A stretch of 64,000 nucleotides of DNA from Dreissena polymorpha. Taxonomy: Eukaryota; Mollusca; Bivalvia; Myida; Dreissenidae. Of the stretch, positions 32,736-44,060 are shown one piece after another; position 1 is the first letter of the stretch, and the number at the start of each line of letters is the position of its first letter. Both the position numbers and the translations under genes were made by a program. Location of the stretch: contig NC_068357.1 of the NCBI RefSeq assembly GCF_020536995.1, forward strand, positions 67,077,128 to 67,141,127, written 5' to 3'. The notes under the pieces are model-generated. The model saw nothing but the letters and a program-made list of their open reading frames with translations, had not been told where the DNA came from and did not search any database.

Positions 32736-34260
32736 AACACCGCGCTTAAAACGTTTGCACTCCCTAAATTAATGTATATACTAACAGTTCTCCCAAACCC
32801 ACCAAATGATATTATTGACGATATAAAATCAGAAATATTTAAATTCATATGGACCGGAAAACCTGATAAAAAAGCTAACGCAATTAATTCAATCAGTAGA
32901 ATATGGAGGTTTTAGACTTACAGACATAGATTCATTCCTGAATGCAATCAAATGCAGTTGTGTTAAAAGATATTTAGATAATACCAATACGAGTAAATGG
33001 AAATTATTCTACCAGAAAATTCTAAAAACATATCGTGACTCCTTACTCTTTGAATGTAATATCAACAATAATATCTTAGATGAAATTTCAACCAAAAACA
33101 TTTTTCTATCGAATGTTCTATCGGCATGGTGTAAAGTTACTCAAAATTGAGAAACACAAATAAACAGTAAAATCATTTTATGGAACAATTAAGACATAAC
33201 AACTAACAATAAAACACTTTTCTATAAACATTGGTTTGAACGAAACATAAAATATGTTGATCAATTGTACGACTACAGAAGAAACGACTTCTATTCTTTT
33301 GATAACTTATGCTACATATTCGGAATACCTACAAGTAATTTCCTGATGTACTACACATTGATCAAAAGTATAGCCATACATATGAAAGCTGTTACAAAAC
33401 AAATAACACACCATGTACTCCAAAATTTTCGTAGAAAACATAATTGCAAAACAAAACAAAACGAACAAAATATTAACACACTTCAAATTAAAAATCCCTA
33501 CCGAAATCTCTTAAGCTCAAACTAAATGGCAAACCCTTCTTGAAGAAAAATAATTAAATTGGAAACAAATATTTATCATGCCATATACATCAACTACTTA
33601 TAGCACACTAAGAAATTTTCAATATAAAAACATCCAGAGAATCATGGCTGCAAATAAATATCTTTTTAAGTGCAATCTATCCAATACAAATCTATGTGAT
33701 ATGTGTAGTGAACATATTGAAACAATAAAACACCTTTTATGGGAGTGTAAACATATTCAATCTCTATGGAATCAATTGACAACATTTCTAGAGAAACAAC
33801 AATTAAATGTTAAACAAATTATCTCTCTTAAACGTCAGTTTAGGGGTAAATACCTTCAAAATACAAGAATTCAATAATGCTGTGAATTACATAATTATAT
33901 TAATGAAATATTTCATATTCAATATGAAATACAGAAAAACAACACCTACAACGAACTGTTTAATCAATTATTTACAACTGTATATTCAAATTGAAAAAGA
34001 AATAGCCCTAACAATAATATATTCAAATTGAAAAAGAAATAGCCCTAATCAATAATACACTTCATATATTGGAACAAAAATGGAAACGCATTAAATTTTC
34101 ATAACAAGTCCAGTATTCTTTCTAACTACTTCATACAACTCATCCTTATTCATTATTATTCTGTTGTTCTTTGTTTTTCTTTTCTTTTCTGTCTTTTCTT
34201 TTTTTTCTTTTCTTTTTTTTTCTTATTTTAAAGAATATATTAGCATATCTTGTATAACAT
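32736..34260 (+). mobile_element. Tx1/L1-like LINE, 3' end of ORF2
   Basis: Plus-strand frames encode LPKLMYILTVLPNPPNDIID...FIWTGKPDKK (32729-32915), then in another frame GLRLTDIDSFLNAIKCSCVKRYL (about 32910-32980), later NIQRIMAANKYLFKCNLS and CDMCSEHIETIKHLLWECKH (33578-33760). These match the post-reverse-transcriptase region and terminal zinc motif of Tx1/L1 ORF2. Several stops and frameshifts interrupt it. A 39-base tandem repeat (TATATTCAAATTGAAAAAGA...) lies at about 33976-34050. The end is T/C-rich (34165-34225). Confidence 0.8.
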
Positions 34261-35995
34261 GTTTGAACATTATTGTTGCTACATGGTTTCAATTTGTTTT
34301 ATGATCACATACATGCTTACATTGTATGTATTATATTGAATAAAAAAATACAAGAAAAAAAGAAAAAAAAGGATTCGTCCAGAGACTGCGACATGCGTAG
34401 ACATCCGTAGCAAACACAAAGGTGTACGCAATATACGCCAAAGTACTTGCATCTTACCAAGGAAAGGACTACCAGACGTACGTAGCCCTTGAGAAGGAGA
34501 CTGGCGTCTCCATTGTAGTATAATATAAAGAAGTGAAATTGAAATTTGGTCAGAAAATTTGTTCCCTGGATAGTACAGTTGAGTTCGAAATGGTTTGGAT
34601 CGGAAAAAAACATGGCCGCCAGGAGGGAGGGGGGCTTTTTCCTTATTTCCAATTGAAAATAAGGTCTTTTTATCTCAAAATTGATAGAGGAATTTCCCAA
34701 ATTGTAAAATTTTTTTTTTTACTTACTTTGACATATTGGGCATCTTCGAAATTGAAAGCAATGAGCTCTAATATGATTAAGAATGCACCACAATGTGTCT
34801 TTTAATACTTCTGCAAAATGAAAAAGACCCTGTTTCAAAAACTTAAAAAAAACAGTCTTCCCAAAATGAGCAGTTAACGCGCATGCAATTCCCAATTTGA
34901 AAGGCTAGGGCCTCTTCCCAATTTCCTGATGAAAAGCCCTGATAAAAGACTGTATTTCTTGCATTTTGTACCGATATCTTAAGATTTAAACATAAATAAT
35001 TAAAAACATGTAAAATCAATGCCAAAATTTAAAGTTGCTTGCAACATAACCATAAACATAAATGCGTTACACATTTTTTGCCAAGAACACTGGCTTATCA
35101 AATAAAGTAATATAATTATGATGTATTTCACATTGCCATAAGCAACAACAAAAACCTGTCTGTCTGTTATATGCACTAGTTAAAATTCTTAAGAAAAAGT
35201 GTTGTTATTTTTAAAAATCATCTGAAAAAAAGCACCACAAACCGGTTTGTTTAATCCATTAAAGTTCAAATGGGAACAACAAAAAGTCACGTGATCCTGA
35301 ACCCTGGTGCTGTATCCGAAGAACAACTCGGTCAATTAACTTGGTCATTGGACATTGTAATTAAACAATACAACTCTGAACTAGTCTATGACCAATCACA
35401 ATACTCTCACACAGTCTTCTAAAGAAAATATTTAAACCAAAATCAGTTCAAAACAGCATAATTTAGTAAACGAATAATCAAGAAAATTTCACTAAACTGA
35501 TTTTATATTGCAGTTAAAACACATGTTTTCAGAAACTGATAGTTAAGTGCGACAGTGACAGAAGAATATCGATCAATATTAAAACTAAACACACATTAAT
35601 ACTGACTATGAATCAATGAAATACCTAACAGGATAGGACAAAATGTTGGGTATCAATTGCATAATGCAACATGCACCGTTTTAAAAGCAGGAAGCTATTA
35701 TCCGAATTTCAAAACTTTTACTGATGAAAAGTTCAGGGTCGCATATTATATGACAATGCAGAATTAAAATACAAATATCAACAAACTAGATTTATAAGTA
35801 TATCACTCAATGAATATATAATTGTATGCGTAAATTTGAATTGACTTTACCAGTATATATTATTTTTTCAGCGATCTGAGGTGCAGAACGTGTTTTCGTT
35901 TCTTTTGTTTACATCTTACGCGATACGTACCGAACGAACGACAACTCTCCGTTTTTTCAATGTCAGTTACTCCCGTATAATTATCAAACAAGTAA
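34261..35995. other. Non-coding stretch with a repeat fragment
   Basis: About 34545-34930 holds degraded bivalve repeat sequence (GGTTTGGATCGG, CATGGCCGCCAGGAGGGAGG, TTTCCTTATTTCC and, later, inverted pieces of the same). The rest is AT-rich. I see no gene. Confidence 0.45.
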
Positions 35996-36000
35996 ATCCA

Positions 36001-36094
36001 CATCGTCGGTTACCCATGACTAATTCATCCGTTACTCTCCAGCATCTATTGCTGGAGAGTAACGGAATGAATTAGTCATGGGTAACCGACGATG
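36001..36094. repeat. Near-perfect 94-bp palindrome (hairpin)
   Basis: The arms 36001-36044 and 36050-36094 are complementary over their full length, apart from one extra base in the right arm, with a loop of about 5 bases. The arm sequence (TGCTGGAGAGTAACGG...GGTAACCGACGATG) also occurs once, unpaired, at 54939-54983, so this is a dispersed repeat. Confidence 0.9.
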
Positions 36095-36097
36095 GGG

Positions 36098-36258
36098 GTT
36101 TTCTGGAAAAAAATCTATCTTTAGAATGTTTCTTACAGAAATTCCTTTATTGGCAAACAGCGTAGACCCTGATAAGACGCCTCATCATGCGGCGTCTCAT
36201 CTGGGTCTACGCTGGTTGCCAAGGCCTTTTTTGAGGACGCTAGGCACAAATGGGTTAA
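36098..36258. mobile_element. piggyBac-like MITE, left-truncated copy
   Basis: The right end is GGCACAAATGGGTTAA. Inside lies the strong hairpin AGCGTAGACCCTGAT...ATCTGGGTCTACGCT with a GACGCC/GGCGTC inner stem (about 36159-36215). It matches the full copies at 53118-53334 and 53993-54224 from TTTCTGG onward. It sits four bases after the palindrome at 36001-36094. Confidence 0.8.
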
Positions 36259-36363
36259 ATAGCTCCGTTAAAGTTGCGGTTAAAGGTTGAAAAAAATAAC
36301 CAGCCCGGATACTCGACGATTCCATCGGCATAAGTAAATTGCCTCTATTTTAAAAGATAGAAT

Positions 36364-36841
36364 GTGAGCGCAACGCCGGTTTTCTTTTAAAAGAACGTAA
36401 ATTAAGCTCGTCACAAGCTGTAGTTACGGTATTTAAATTTATTTTGACAAAGGCATATTTAGTGACCGATAACACCTGCCTGATAACATTTAGTTATATC
36501 AGGTCAATGGACCACGTGATACCATTTCCGCTGTAACTGTTTGCACGATGAAGTCATACACGCGTCATTTTGATGACATACTTCGTAGACGCGAGGAAGT
36601 CTTTTTCATTGAATACTATAAACATATATCCTATTTTAATTAGAATATCTATGCAGAGTTTCCAGATAAATAGAATATTATGCTACTGAGTTGTGATATG
36701 AATGTTACCGGTCAGTGATGTGTAGAATTGACAAATCGGCTCGGTAAACTCCCTGATTTGTCAATTCTCCCAATCCCTGACCGATAACATTCATATCACA
36801 ACTCAGTAGCGTGTTTTTTTTGTAAATCAGCGTTGCGCTCA
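36364..36841. repeat. Inverted-repeat element with internal palindrome
   Basis: The ends TGAGCGCAACGC (36364) and GCGTTGCGCTCA (36830-36841) are a perfect 12-bp inverted repeat. Within the right half, 36682-36810 folds on itself: GCTACTGAGTTGTGATATGA...ATTGACAAATC pairs with GATTTGTCAAT...TCATATCACAACTCAGTAGC. It is probably a foldback or MITE-type element. Confidence 0.65.
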
Positions 36842-37417
36842 TAAGCGTAGGGCGAGCTGAAGTTATGTTATTTGTGTAGAACAGAACAACACTATATTTC
36901 AATCGTGTACATTATACATGCACAGCATGAGGCTATGAAAAAGTCAGTGAAATTCTTGAGTCAAAGTTGGTGTATGCCATAGCATACCTTTTGAATGGGG
37001 TAATAACTTCAATGACGGAAGAACACCAGAATAGAAAAACTTCTGTGGAAATCTAAAGAGAGAACTAATACAAAAAACACTGCTGCGGCGTTCGAGTATA
37101 CCGCTCATAACGAGCAGAGTTTATATCAATTATTGAGCAGTGGTTTCCGCTAAAGTACCGAATGCGGATGTCATTTGATGTTGTTCAACTTCGTCTGCTC
37201 AATACTTTTACAGAGATCACTATAAGTAACTCGTATGTCTGGATCAAATGGAAGCATTATCACTTAAGACAAGATTGGAAGTATGTCACCCTCGAGAGAG
37301 ACAGACGATTTGTACCTTTTTGAAAACTTTTAGAAAACCAATGATACAATTTCAGTCTATGCTAGGCGGGTATTTCTCTGTGTGACCGTTGACCGGTAGC
37401 GCGCCAAATATAACATT
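36842..37417. other. Non-coding, probable 3' UTR of the Mab-21 gene
   Basis: It lies directly downstream of the minus-strand Mab-21 stop. No gene is seen. A small hairpin GTATGCCATAGCATAC lies near 36972-36987. Confidence 0.4.
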
Positions 37418-39187
37418 TCAGTCGAGGTTAGGCGGGTATTTCTCTGTGAGACGGTTGACAGGGTGTGCCCCTGACCACAGACACGTTGTGTTCACCCACT
37501 CCATAAACTCATCAAATTCTGGTATAGAATCTATTGCATCGCCGGTAATTATCTCCTGGTCTTTAATAACGCTCGTAAACAGACCGCTGTAGTTTGCACT
37601 CCGCCAGAAATCCACAACGTGCCTTCTCATGCCGGATACATCAAGGGTATAACTTTCATCTGAGTCCTTACGGATTGAAAACAAGGACGTGTTTGGTTGT
37701 AGTTTGATGGATTCTAACAGATACCAAACTGCTCTTGGTGCGATAACAGAACACACACTTCTACATGCTTGTTCCAGAACAGAGTTCAGCGCACTTACGG
37801 ATATTTTTTGCTGGTACATTAGTACTTGAAGTCTAAGATAGAGATATGATGTAAAATGTATCATGCTTAACAACGCTCCGAATTCAGTGGGATCTTGCAA
37901 CTTGTACATTTGTTGAAGTGGTGTACCGGTATTACACATTCCGTTAAATGAGGGGTTTTCCACGCAGGTAACAATAGACGAAAACAGGTCTCGGGTAAGG
38001 CTTCTCACTTTGTTCGCAAGAATTGATTTCTTCTCCCTATCGAGGTTGCCAATGAGATTAAGTGTTGGCGCAAAGAAGCTTGATATTACTCCGCGATCTA
38101 GAGACATGGCGAGTCTGTCAAGTAGTATTTCTACACAGTTCAACATGTTCTCGTCTGTCCATATCCTTCCATCCACCGATTCAATGGTCCAAAACAGGAT
38201 GGTTTTCATCATGTAGCTTGATAACCCTTCAGGATCATCTTCATCTTCGAGATGTGTTTTAAATAAGGTTTTAAGGAAGAGGTATGCTCGGATTTGTGCT
38301 GGGTTTAAAGATCTTGACAATATCTTCTCCGACTCTGCAAAGGAAATTCGCCACTGATACTCAAAATCTTCACTCTCGTTGTGACCCTTAGCAACAAAAC
38401 CGCAACCTCTACTGGTCACATGCTCGATCAATGCTTGAGCTGGCCATGCATGTTGCCTGTCCCTATTTGTGAATTCGTGTGCAATGTCCGGCCATTCATA
38501 CATTCGCAAAGCAGCAACATTATCGATGTTAATAATTCCGTGTTCATCTTCCATACACCCGACTATTGATGCCGAGTTGAAAACATCAATTAAACTCGAC
38601 GCCACAACGTAATGTTGGCATGTACCCAACTCAAATAACAGTTTCATCTTTACGTGGGTGTTCTTAAGATAAAATGGTTCGTGTTTCTCAAAGGACTTTG
38701 CCATGATTTGCATTTTGAAGTAGCCTGGAAAATCCGTTTCTCTCGGGGTGAGCCAAAGACCATTCTCATTGCCAATAGACTCTTTGATAACGTTAATACC
38801 TCCATATATATAGAGAATGTCAACATCACTTGCATTTAAACTAGTAACACCCTTGTCAAATACCTGAAATCCTTTTTCTAGGTAAAGGCCGTCCTGCGTG
38901 CTACCAAGTAAGACCACATCGTGGACGGATAGTTTCTGCAATACCTCGTGGTCTACCCCGTTCATGCTCCCTATCTCTTTCAAAAGCTCCCTTTTATTAG
39001 AATCGGTGAGCCATTTTCCTTCATTTACCGACATGTACTTGTCTGAAGGTAGGTCTGAGAGTTCGGGAACATATTCAAATTTCCATTCCGTTTGGCGGAC
39101 GTCCGCACACACCTTGCGAATATCGTGGAAGCAATCTTGGTCAAATGAGACACATTTTAAAATCAGATTCCCTCGGTCGTGATTCCC
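37418..39187 (-). CDS. Mab-21 domain protein (cGAS-like nucleotidyltransferase family), large 3' exon
   Basis: An uninterrupted minus-strand frame of 589 codons runs from a TTTTCAG acceptor (intron side from 39188) to the stop at 37418. Numbering from the GTG codon at 39112, it has the nucleotidyltransferase motif GS (70-71, VLLGSTQDGLYL) with the metal-binding pair DVD (96-98, ASDVDILYI). The Mab-21 C-terminal helical part begins at about 250 (WRISFAESEKIL...LNPAQIRAYLFLKTLFK), followed by a long helical extension. GS and DxD are the residues used by cGAS and cGAS-like receptors for catalysis, so the enzyme may be active; the third acid was not identified with certainty. Family members in bivalves are numerous and many are thought to be nucleic-acid sensors making cyclic dinucleotides, but others lack activity. 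The coding start must lie in an upstream exon not identified here. The open frame and motifs make this the most secure host gene in the window. Confidence 0.88.
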   Translation of the reverse strand, partial: GNHDRGNLILKCVSFDQDCFHDIRKVCADVRQTEWKFEYVPELSDLPSDKYMSVNEGKWLTDSNKRELLKEIGSMNGVDHEVLQKLSVHDVVLLGSTQDGLYLEKGFQVFDKGVTSLNASDVDILYIYGGINVIKESIGNENGLWLTPRETDFPGYFKMQIMAKSFEKHEPFYLKNTHVKMKLLFELGTCQHYVVASSLIDVFNSASIVGCMEDEHGIINIDNVAALRMYEWPDIAHEFTNRDRQHAWPAQALIEHVTSRGCGFVAKGHNESEDFEYQWRISFAESEKILSRSLNPAQIRAYLFLKTLFKTHLEDEDDPEGLSSYMMKTILFWTIESVDGRIWTDENMLNCVEILLDRLAMSLDRGVISSFFAPTLNLIGNLDREKKSILANKVRSLTRDLFSSIVTCVENPSFNGMCNTGTPLQQMYKLQDPTEFGALLSMIHFTSYLYLRLQVLMYQQKISVSALNSVLEQACRSVCSVIAPRAVWYLLESIKLQPNTSLFSIRKDSDESYTLDVSGMRRHVVDFWRSANYSGLFTSVIKDQEIITGDAIDSIPEFDEFMEWVNTTCLWSGAHPVNRLTEKYPPNLD

Positions 39188-39202
39188 CTGAAAATGAAGT
39201 TA

Positions 39203-39356
39203 AGTTAGTAGATACCTAATGGTTCCGCAACATTTTGGATATAGTGACGTTAAGCATGTAAACAAAGTCTTCATTGAATTCATTTGGATGACTTTGTTAA
39301 CATGCTTAACGTCACTATATCCAAAATGTTGCGAAACCATTAGGTAAATACTACCT
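39203..39356. repeat. Inverted repeat with 56-bp arms in the Mab-21 intron
   Basis: The arms 39214-39269 and 39290-39345 match at 54 of 56 positions with a 20-base loop. Weaker pairing (TAGTA...TACTA) extends a few bases outward on both sides. It starts 27 bases from the end of the Mab-21 exon, inside the region that normally holds the branch point. Confidence 0.92.
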
Positions 39357-39394
39357 TAAGAATCAAGTTAGCATTTGTTTTTTAGCTCCACTAG

Positions 39395-41600
39395 CCAAAG
39401 GCCAGCGGGGCTTATGTCATGGTCCTGTGTCCGTCGTGTGTGCGTGTGTGCGTGCGTGCATCCGTGCGTCCGTGCGTTAACTTTTTCTTCCAACATCTTC
39501 TTCTCCTAAACAACTGGTCCAATTCTGATGAAATTTCTCAGGAATTTTCCTGGGGTGAACCTCTTTCAAATTTCTTCAAATTATGCGCCTGGGGTTAAAT
39601 TTGACCCTGCCCCGGGGGTCACAAAGATGAAAATGTGCTTATATAAGGCCTATTTTGTGAAAACTTTAAAAATCTTCATGTCCATAACCATTGAGCCTAG
39701 GGCTATCAAATTTGGTATGTAATGACATCTAATAGTCCTCTAACAAATTTCTTCAAGTTATGCCCCTGGGGTTGAATTTTACCCTGCCCCGGGGGTCACA
39801 AAAATTACAATATGCTTATATAAGGCCTATTTTGTGAAAATCTTCTTGTCCGTAACTATTGGCCCTGGGGCTATCAAATTGTGTATGTAGTGACATCTTA
39901 TAGTCCTCTAACAAATTTCTCCAAATTATGCCTTTGGGGTCAAATTTGATACTGCCCCGGGAGTCACAAAATTTAACATATGCTTATATAAGGCCTAGTT
40001 TGTGAAACTTTAAAAATCTATTCGTCCATAACCATTGGGCCTTTGTAGTGACAACCAATAGTCCTCTAGCAAATTTCTTCAAATTATGCCCCTGGGGTCA
40101 AATTTGACCCTGCCATGGGGGTCACAAAAATGAACATATGCTTATATAAGGCCTATTTTGTGAAAACTTTAAAAATCTTCTTGTCCATAACCATTAGGCC
40201 TAAGGCTACACAATTTGGTATGTAGTGACATAGTATAGTTATCTACTTAGTTTGTTCAAATAATGTCCCTGGGGTCAAATTTGACCCTGGCCCGGTGGAC
40301 ACAAAATTGAACATTTACTTTAACGAGCATATTTCATGAAAACTTTAAAAATCTAATTGTCCATAACCATTGGTCATATGGCTATCAAATTTGGTATGTA
40401 GTGACATCTAATAGTACTCTACCAAATGTATTCAAATTGTGCCCCTTGGGCCAAATTTGATCCTGCCCCGGGGGTCACAAAAATTAACATATGCTTATAT
40501 AAGGCCTGTTTTGTAAAAACTTTAAAAATCTTCTTGTCCATAACAATTGAGCTTAGGGCTACCAAAATTGGTATGAAGTGACATCTAATATCCCTCTTCC
40601 AAATTTGTTCAAATTATACCCCTGGGGTCAAATTTGACACTGCCCTAGGGTCACAAATTGAACATATGCTCATAAAAGGCCTATTTTGTGAAAACTTTAA
40701 AAATCTTCTTGTCCATAACAATTGGGCCTAGGGCTATCAAATTTGGTATAAAGTGACATATTATATTCCTATACCAAATGTGTTCACATTATACCCCTGG
40801 GGTAAAATTGACCTTGCCCGGGGGTCATAAAATTGAACATATGCTTACATAGGGCCTTTTTGTGAAAACTTGTCAAATCTTCTTGTACATAACCATTAGG
40901 CCTAGGGCTACAAAATTTGGTATATAGTTACATTATATAGGAATTTACTTTATTTGATCAAATCATGCCCCTGGTGTCCAATTTGACCCTGCCCCTGGGG
41001 TAACAAAATTGAACACATGCATATATAAGGCCTATTTTGTGAACACTTTTAAAATCTACTTGTCCATAAACATTAGGCCTAGGGCTACAACATTTAGTAA
41101 GAGGTGACATTGAATAGTCTTCTACTAAGTTTGTTCAAATTATGCCCCAGGTGTCAAATTTTACCCTGCCCTGGGGGTCACAAAATCGATTTTAGCAGCT
41201 TATATAGTGCCTATTATGTGAAAACTCTAAAAGTCTTCTTGTCCTTGACCATAAGGCATATGGCTACCAAATTTGGTATGTAGTGACATCTAATAAACGT
41301 CTACCAAGTTTGTTCAAATTATGCCCCTTGTGTCAAATATGACCTTGCCCGGGGGTCACAAAATTGAACATACACTTATATGGGGCCTATTTTGAGAAAT
41401 CTTCTAAACTCTTCTTGTCCATAACCATTGGGCCTAGGGCTACCAAATTTGGTATGCAGTTACATCTTACAGTCCTCTACCAAGTTTGTTCAAATTATGC
41501 CCTTTGGGTCAAATTGATCCTGACTCGGGGGTCACAAAACTAAACATTATATACGCTTATATCTTGCTTATTTTTTTAACACTTTTTAATCTTCTGAAGG
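39395..41600. repeat. Tandem array, about 12 units of about 170-180 bp, in a transposon-like repeat
   Basis: It starts with TAGCTCCACTAGCCAAAGGCCAGCGGGGCTTATG and a GTCCGTCGTGTG/TGCGTGCG stretch, typical heads of a bivalve non-autonomous repeat. Units contain CAAATTTGACCCTGCCCCGG, GGGTCACAAAA, ATGCTTATATAAGGCCTATT, CTTCTTGTCCATAACCATT and GGTATGTAGTGACATCTAAT. The GGGTCACAAAA landmark recurs near 39612, 39790, 39962, 40122, 40297, 40472, 40645, 40823, 41000, 41178, 41354 and 41530. No matching right terminus is clear. Confidence 0.88.
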
Positions 41601-42092
41601 GATTTACTTGAAATTTGAAATATAAAGCTTATTTGTTCAGTTTTATCTTGTCTTAAGATGGTGGAATGTTCGATATTTGAAATGATTCAACACCAGAATC
41701 ATAAATAAGCTTCTGTTGAGTTGCTTTTATGGTTTTGTTGACGACAATTCCAGATGTTTACGGCGACGTTAGAATGGGGCTTATTTCAGTCAACATCAAT
41801 TGTTCATGTCCTGAATTCTTTAGTTTCAGAACTGTAAACTTATTTATTTTTGCGGAAATTATAATTATGTTATTACTGTTTTAAACTCTTTAAATTGTTT
41901 TTTTCTCAGAGACACAGAAGAAATTAACTCAACAAATGTGCTGTTTTTTTGTGTTTTGACAGATTGACAGATGGTCTTAGCCAGTGAAGACAAAATTTTT
42001 TGTTGAATATGTCCCAAAACTAAACAAGCTACTTACAAAATATGGGGATGGGGTGTAGAGAAATGGCTTTTTATTTTAAAGTTGATCTTTTA
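41601..42092. other. Non-coding stretch between repeats
   Basis: It is AT-rich, and no gene is seen. It may include the degraded right end of the array element. Confidence 0.35.
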
Positions 42093-42795
42093 AGCACACC
42101 TGAGCTATAACTCAGGGTGAGCTATTGTTATCTCTCACAGTCCGTCGTCTGTCTGCCCACAATTTAACATCTTTTTGTCCTTAACCAGCTGGTCACTTTT
42201 AACCAAACTTCATATGAAGCAGCCATAAGTTGTGGGACAAAAGTACTGTTTAAAAAACATTGGTAACATGTTCAAGATGGCCACCACTCCCATATTTGGT
42301 AAAATTCTTAAGAAATCTTCTCGTCATAAACTGCTGGTCGGATTTAATAATGATTTCATAAGAATGTTCTTTAAGGACCCCAATTGAAAATAATTTCAAG
42401 ACAATTTAATTCTTTAGAAAACATGGCTGCAGGAGTTCATTGAACTTGCATGTTTAGGCATATGTGCTATATATGCATTTATTCATAGGGAAGTCTTCTC
42501 TGAAACCACGGGTTAGAATTCAACAATATTTGGCAGGAAGAATCCTTAGGTGACCCTCTAAAGTTTGTTTAAATTGTGTTGATATCTCAAATAACGTGGT
42601 GGCCAGGAGACGGGGCTTATTTTCCTTTTATGTCTATATAGAAAACTTAGAACATATTTTATTGACGCTGTATCAAGTTTGTTCACTGATTGCCCAATTC
42701 CATTGATACTAATTCTAAGCTCACCTTTAAGACATTAATTTGTGTTAAATCCGTGTTTCCCATGTGAGAGATTCATGGCCATCATGGCCCTTTTG
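42093..42795. mobile_element. Transposon-like repeat of the GAGCTATAACTCAGGGTGAGC type
   Basis: The left end is AAGCACACCTGAGCTATAAC then TCAGGGTGAGCTATTGTTATC and TCCGTCGTCTGTCTG. The right end is ATTCATGGCCATCATGGCCC then TTTTGTT. Internal text has the usual TTGTCCTTAACCAGCTGGTC and CATGTTCAAGATGGCC motifs in two diverged units. A fragment of its right-end motif (CAGGGCCATCATGGCCCTCT) recurs at about 48224-48243. It is non-coding. Confidence 0.65.
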
Positions 42796-43688
42796 TTCTG
42801 ATTGTTTCATTATCCAACTAAAACTTGACAACTGCTAATTATTAATAGCACATGTACATGAAAGTGCTTATAAATGGGGTTGCATGCGTGAACTCAACCC
42901 TGTACCAGGTAGGTACTGTTAACTAAGTGCCATTGGTGATGTACAAATATTTTGCATATGTTTAATTATTATTCTACTGTACCATTTTAAAAGAAATTAA
43001 TAGCTGTCGCAAACAATTGTAAAGCTGTGGCAATACTGTGGTTTCTTCTGACATTTATTTCATGAAATTGTAAATGCCTTGTTTTTGGTGTACTGTTTAG
43101 AAGTGTTTGTGTGTTATCACATTTGAGTTGGAAGGGTCTCGTCTGATAGAGAAGCTCCTTGTTGAACATGTGTTTTTTCTCTGTTTTGCTGATAAACATC
43201 GCTGAGTTTTGTGCTTGTTTAAAATGAACTTGTTGTCGCGGATTCTGTCATTGTATGCATCAACTCATTTAAACCTGAGACAATTTTGCAGCAGAAGACA
43301 TTGAATCAATTATATCAAACTGCAGTTAACATGTTTTATATTTTGTTTTACATTTCATTTTACCCGGAAAACATTGTGACGATGTGGGAAACTAAGACAT
43401 TATGAGCAATTTATCATTTTGTCACAAGGTTTTCACACATTGTCTGCAACAAGACGATGCATAAATACATCTTCATGTACCAAAGAGTTATGTTTGGCAT
43501 TATGCATTAATGTATGTTTTCTTTTCTATTATAGGTGAAAACACAAGATCTATTAACCCTTATTGACGTTTGAAACATTACATACTTGTGTTATGTGTGT
43601 TAATTGGATTGTGAAATATTTTGTGTGATTTTTTGACAATTAATTTACCAGCTGCATCGAAAGAGATTTTGGACTCTTTAAAGAGATA
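42796..43688. other. Non-coding stretch upstream of the Helentron coding part
   Basis: It contains one diverged copy of the GAGCAATTT hairpin family (about 43371-43435, with GTGACGATGTGG...TTTTGTCAC). I see no Rep-domain coding sequence, which would be expected here in a full Helentron. Confidence 0.45.
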
Positions 43689-44060
43689 TTGCTGGATATA
43701 TATTTAACCGAGATATTGTTTAACACATGCTTGTGGACTGATGTAAGAGGTGACATGCAATTTGTCTTCGATCATTACACATGTGTAGTTTACATTGTTT
43801 CTTATATAAGCAAAGCTCAAAGAGGTATGAGCATACTGATGGATGAAGCATGTAAAGAAGCCAGGCGGGGAAATATGGAACTCAGACATCAAGTAAGACA
43901 CATTGGAAACAAATTCCTTAACAATGTTGAAGTCAGTGCACAGGAAGCTTGTTATTTGCTTTTACTATTGCTTCTTGCAAAAGCAACAAGGGAAGTTGCA
44001 TTTATAAAAACATCACCACCTACAGATAGGACATTTTTGCTGAACCCAAAGGAAGCTTGA
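43689..44060 (+). pseudogene. Helitron-type linker segment before the helicase
   Basis: It encodes DMQFVFDHYTCVVYIVSYIS then KAQRGMSILMDEACKEARRG, RHIGNKFLNNVEVSAQEACY and REVAFIKTSPPTDRTFLLNP. This block is characteristic of Helitron and Helentron RepHel proteins between Rep and helicase. Shifted fragments further on (KRPKFLENWCLADY near 44128, ELKGGFTIIQRKRK near 44350) continue the same region to 44900. Confidence 0.8.

Noticed and set aside
36001-36094. Palindrome as a CRISPR-like or bacterial terminator structure
   Set aside because: There is no array with spacers, and the surroundings are plainly eukaryotic with dispersed copies.
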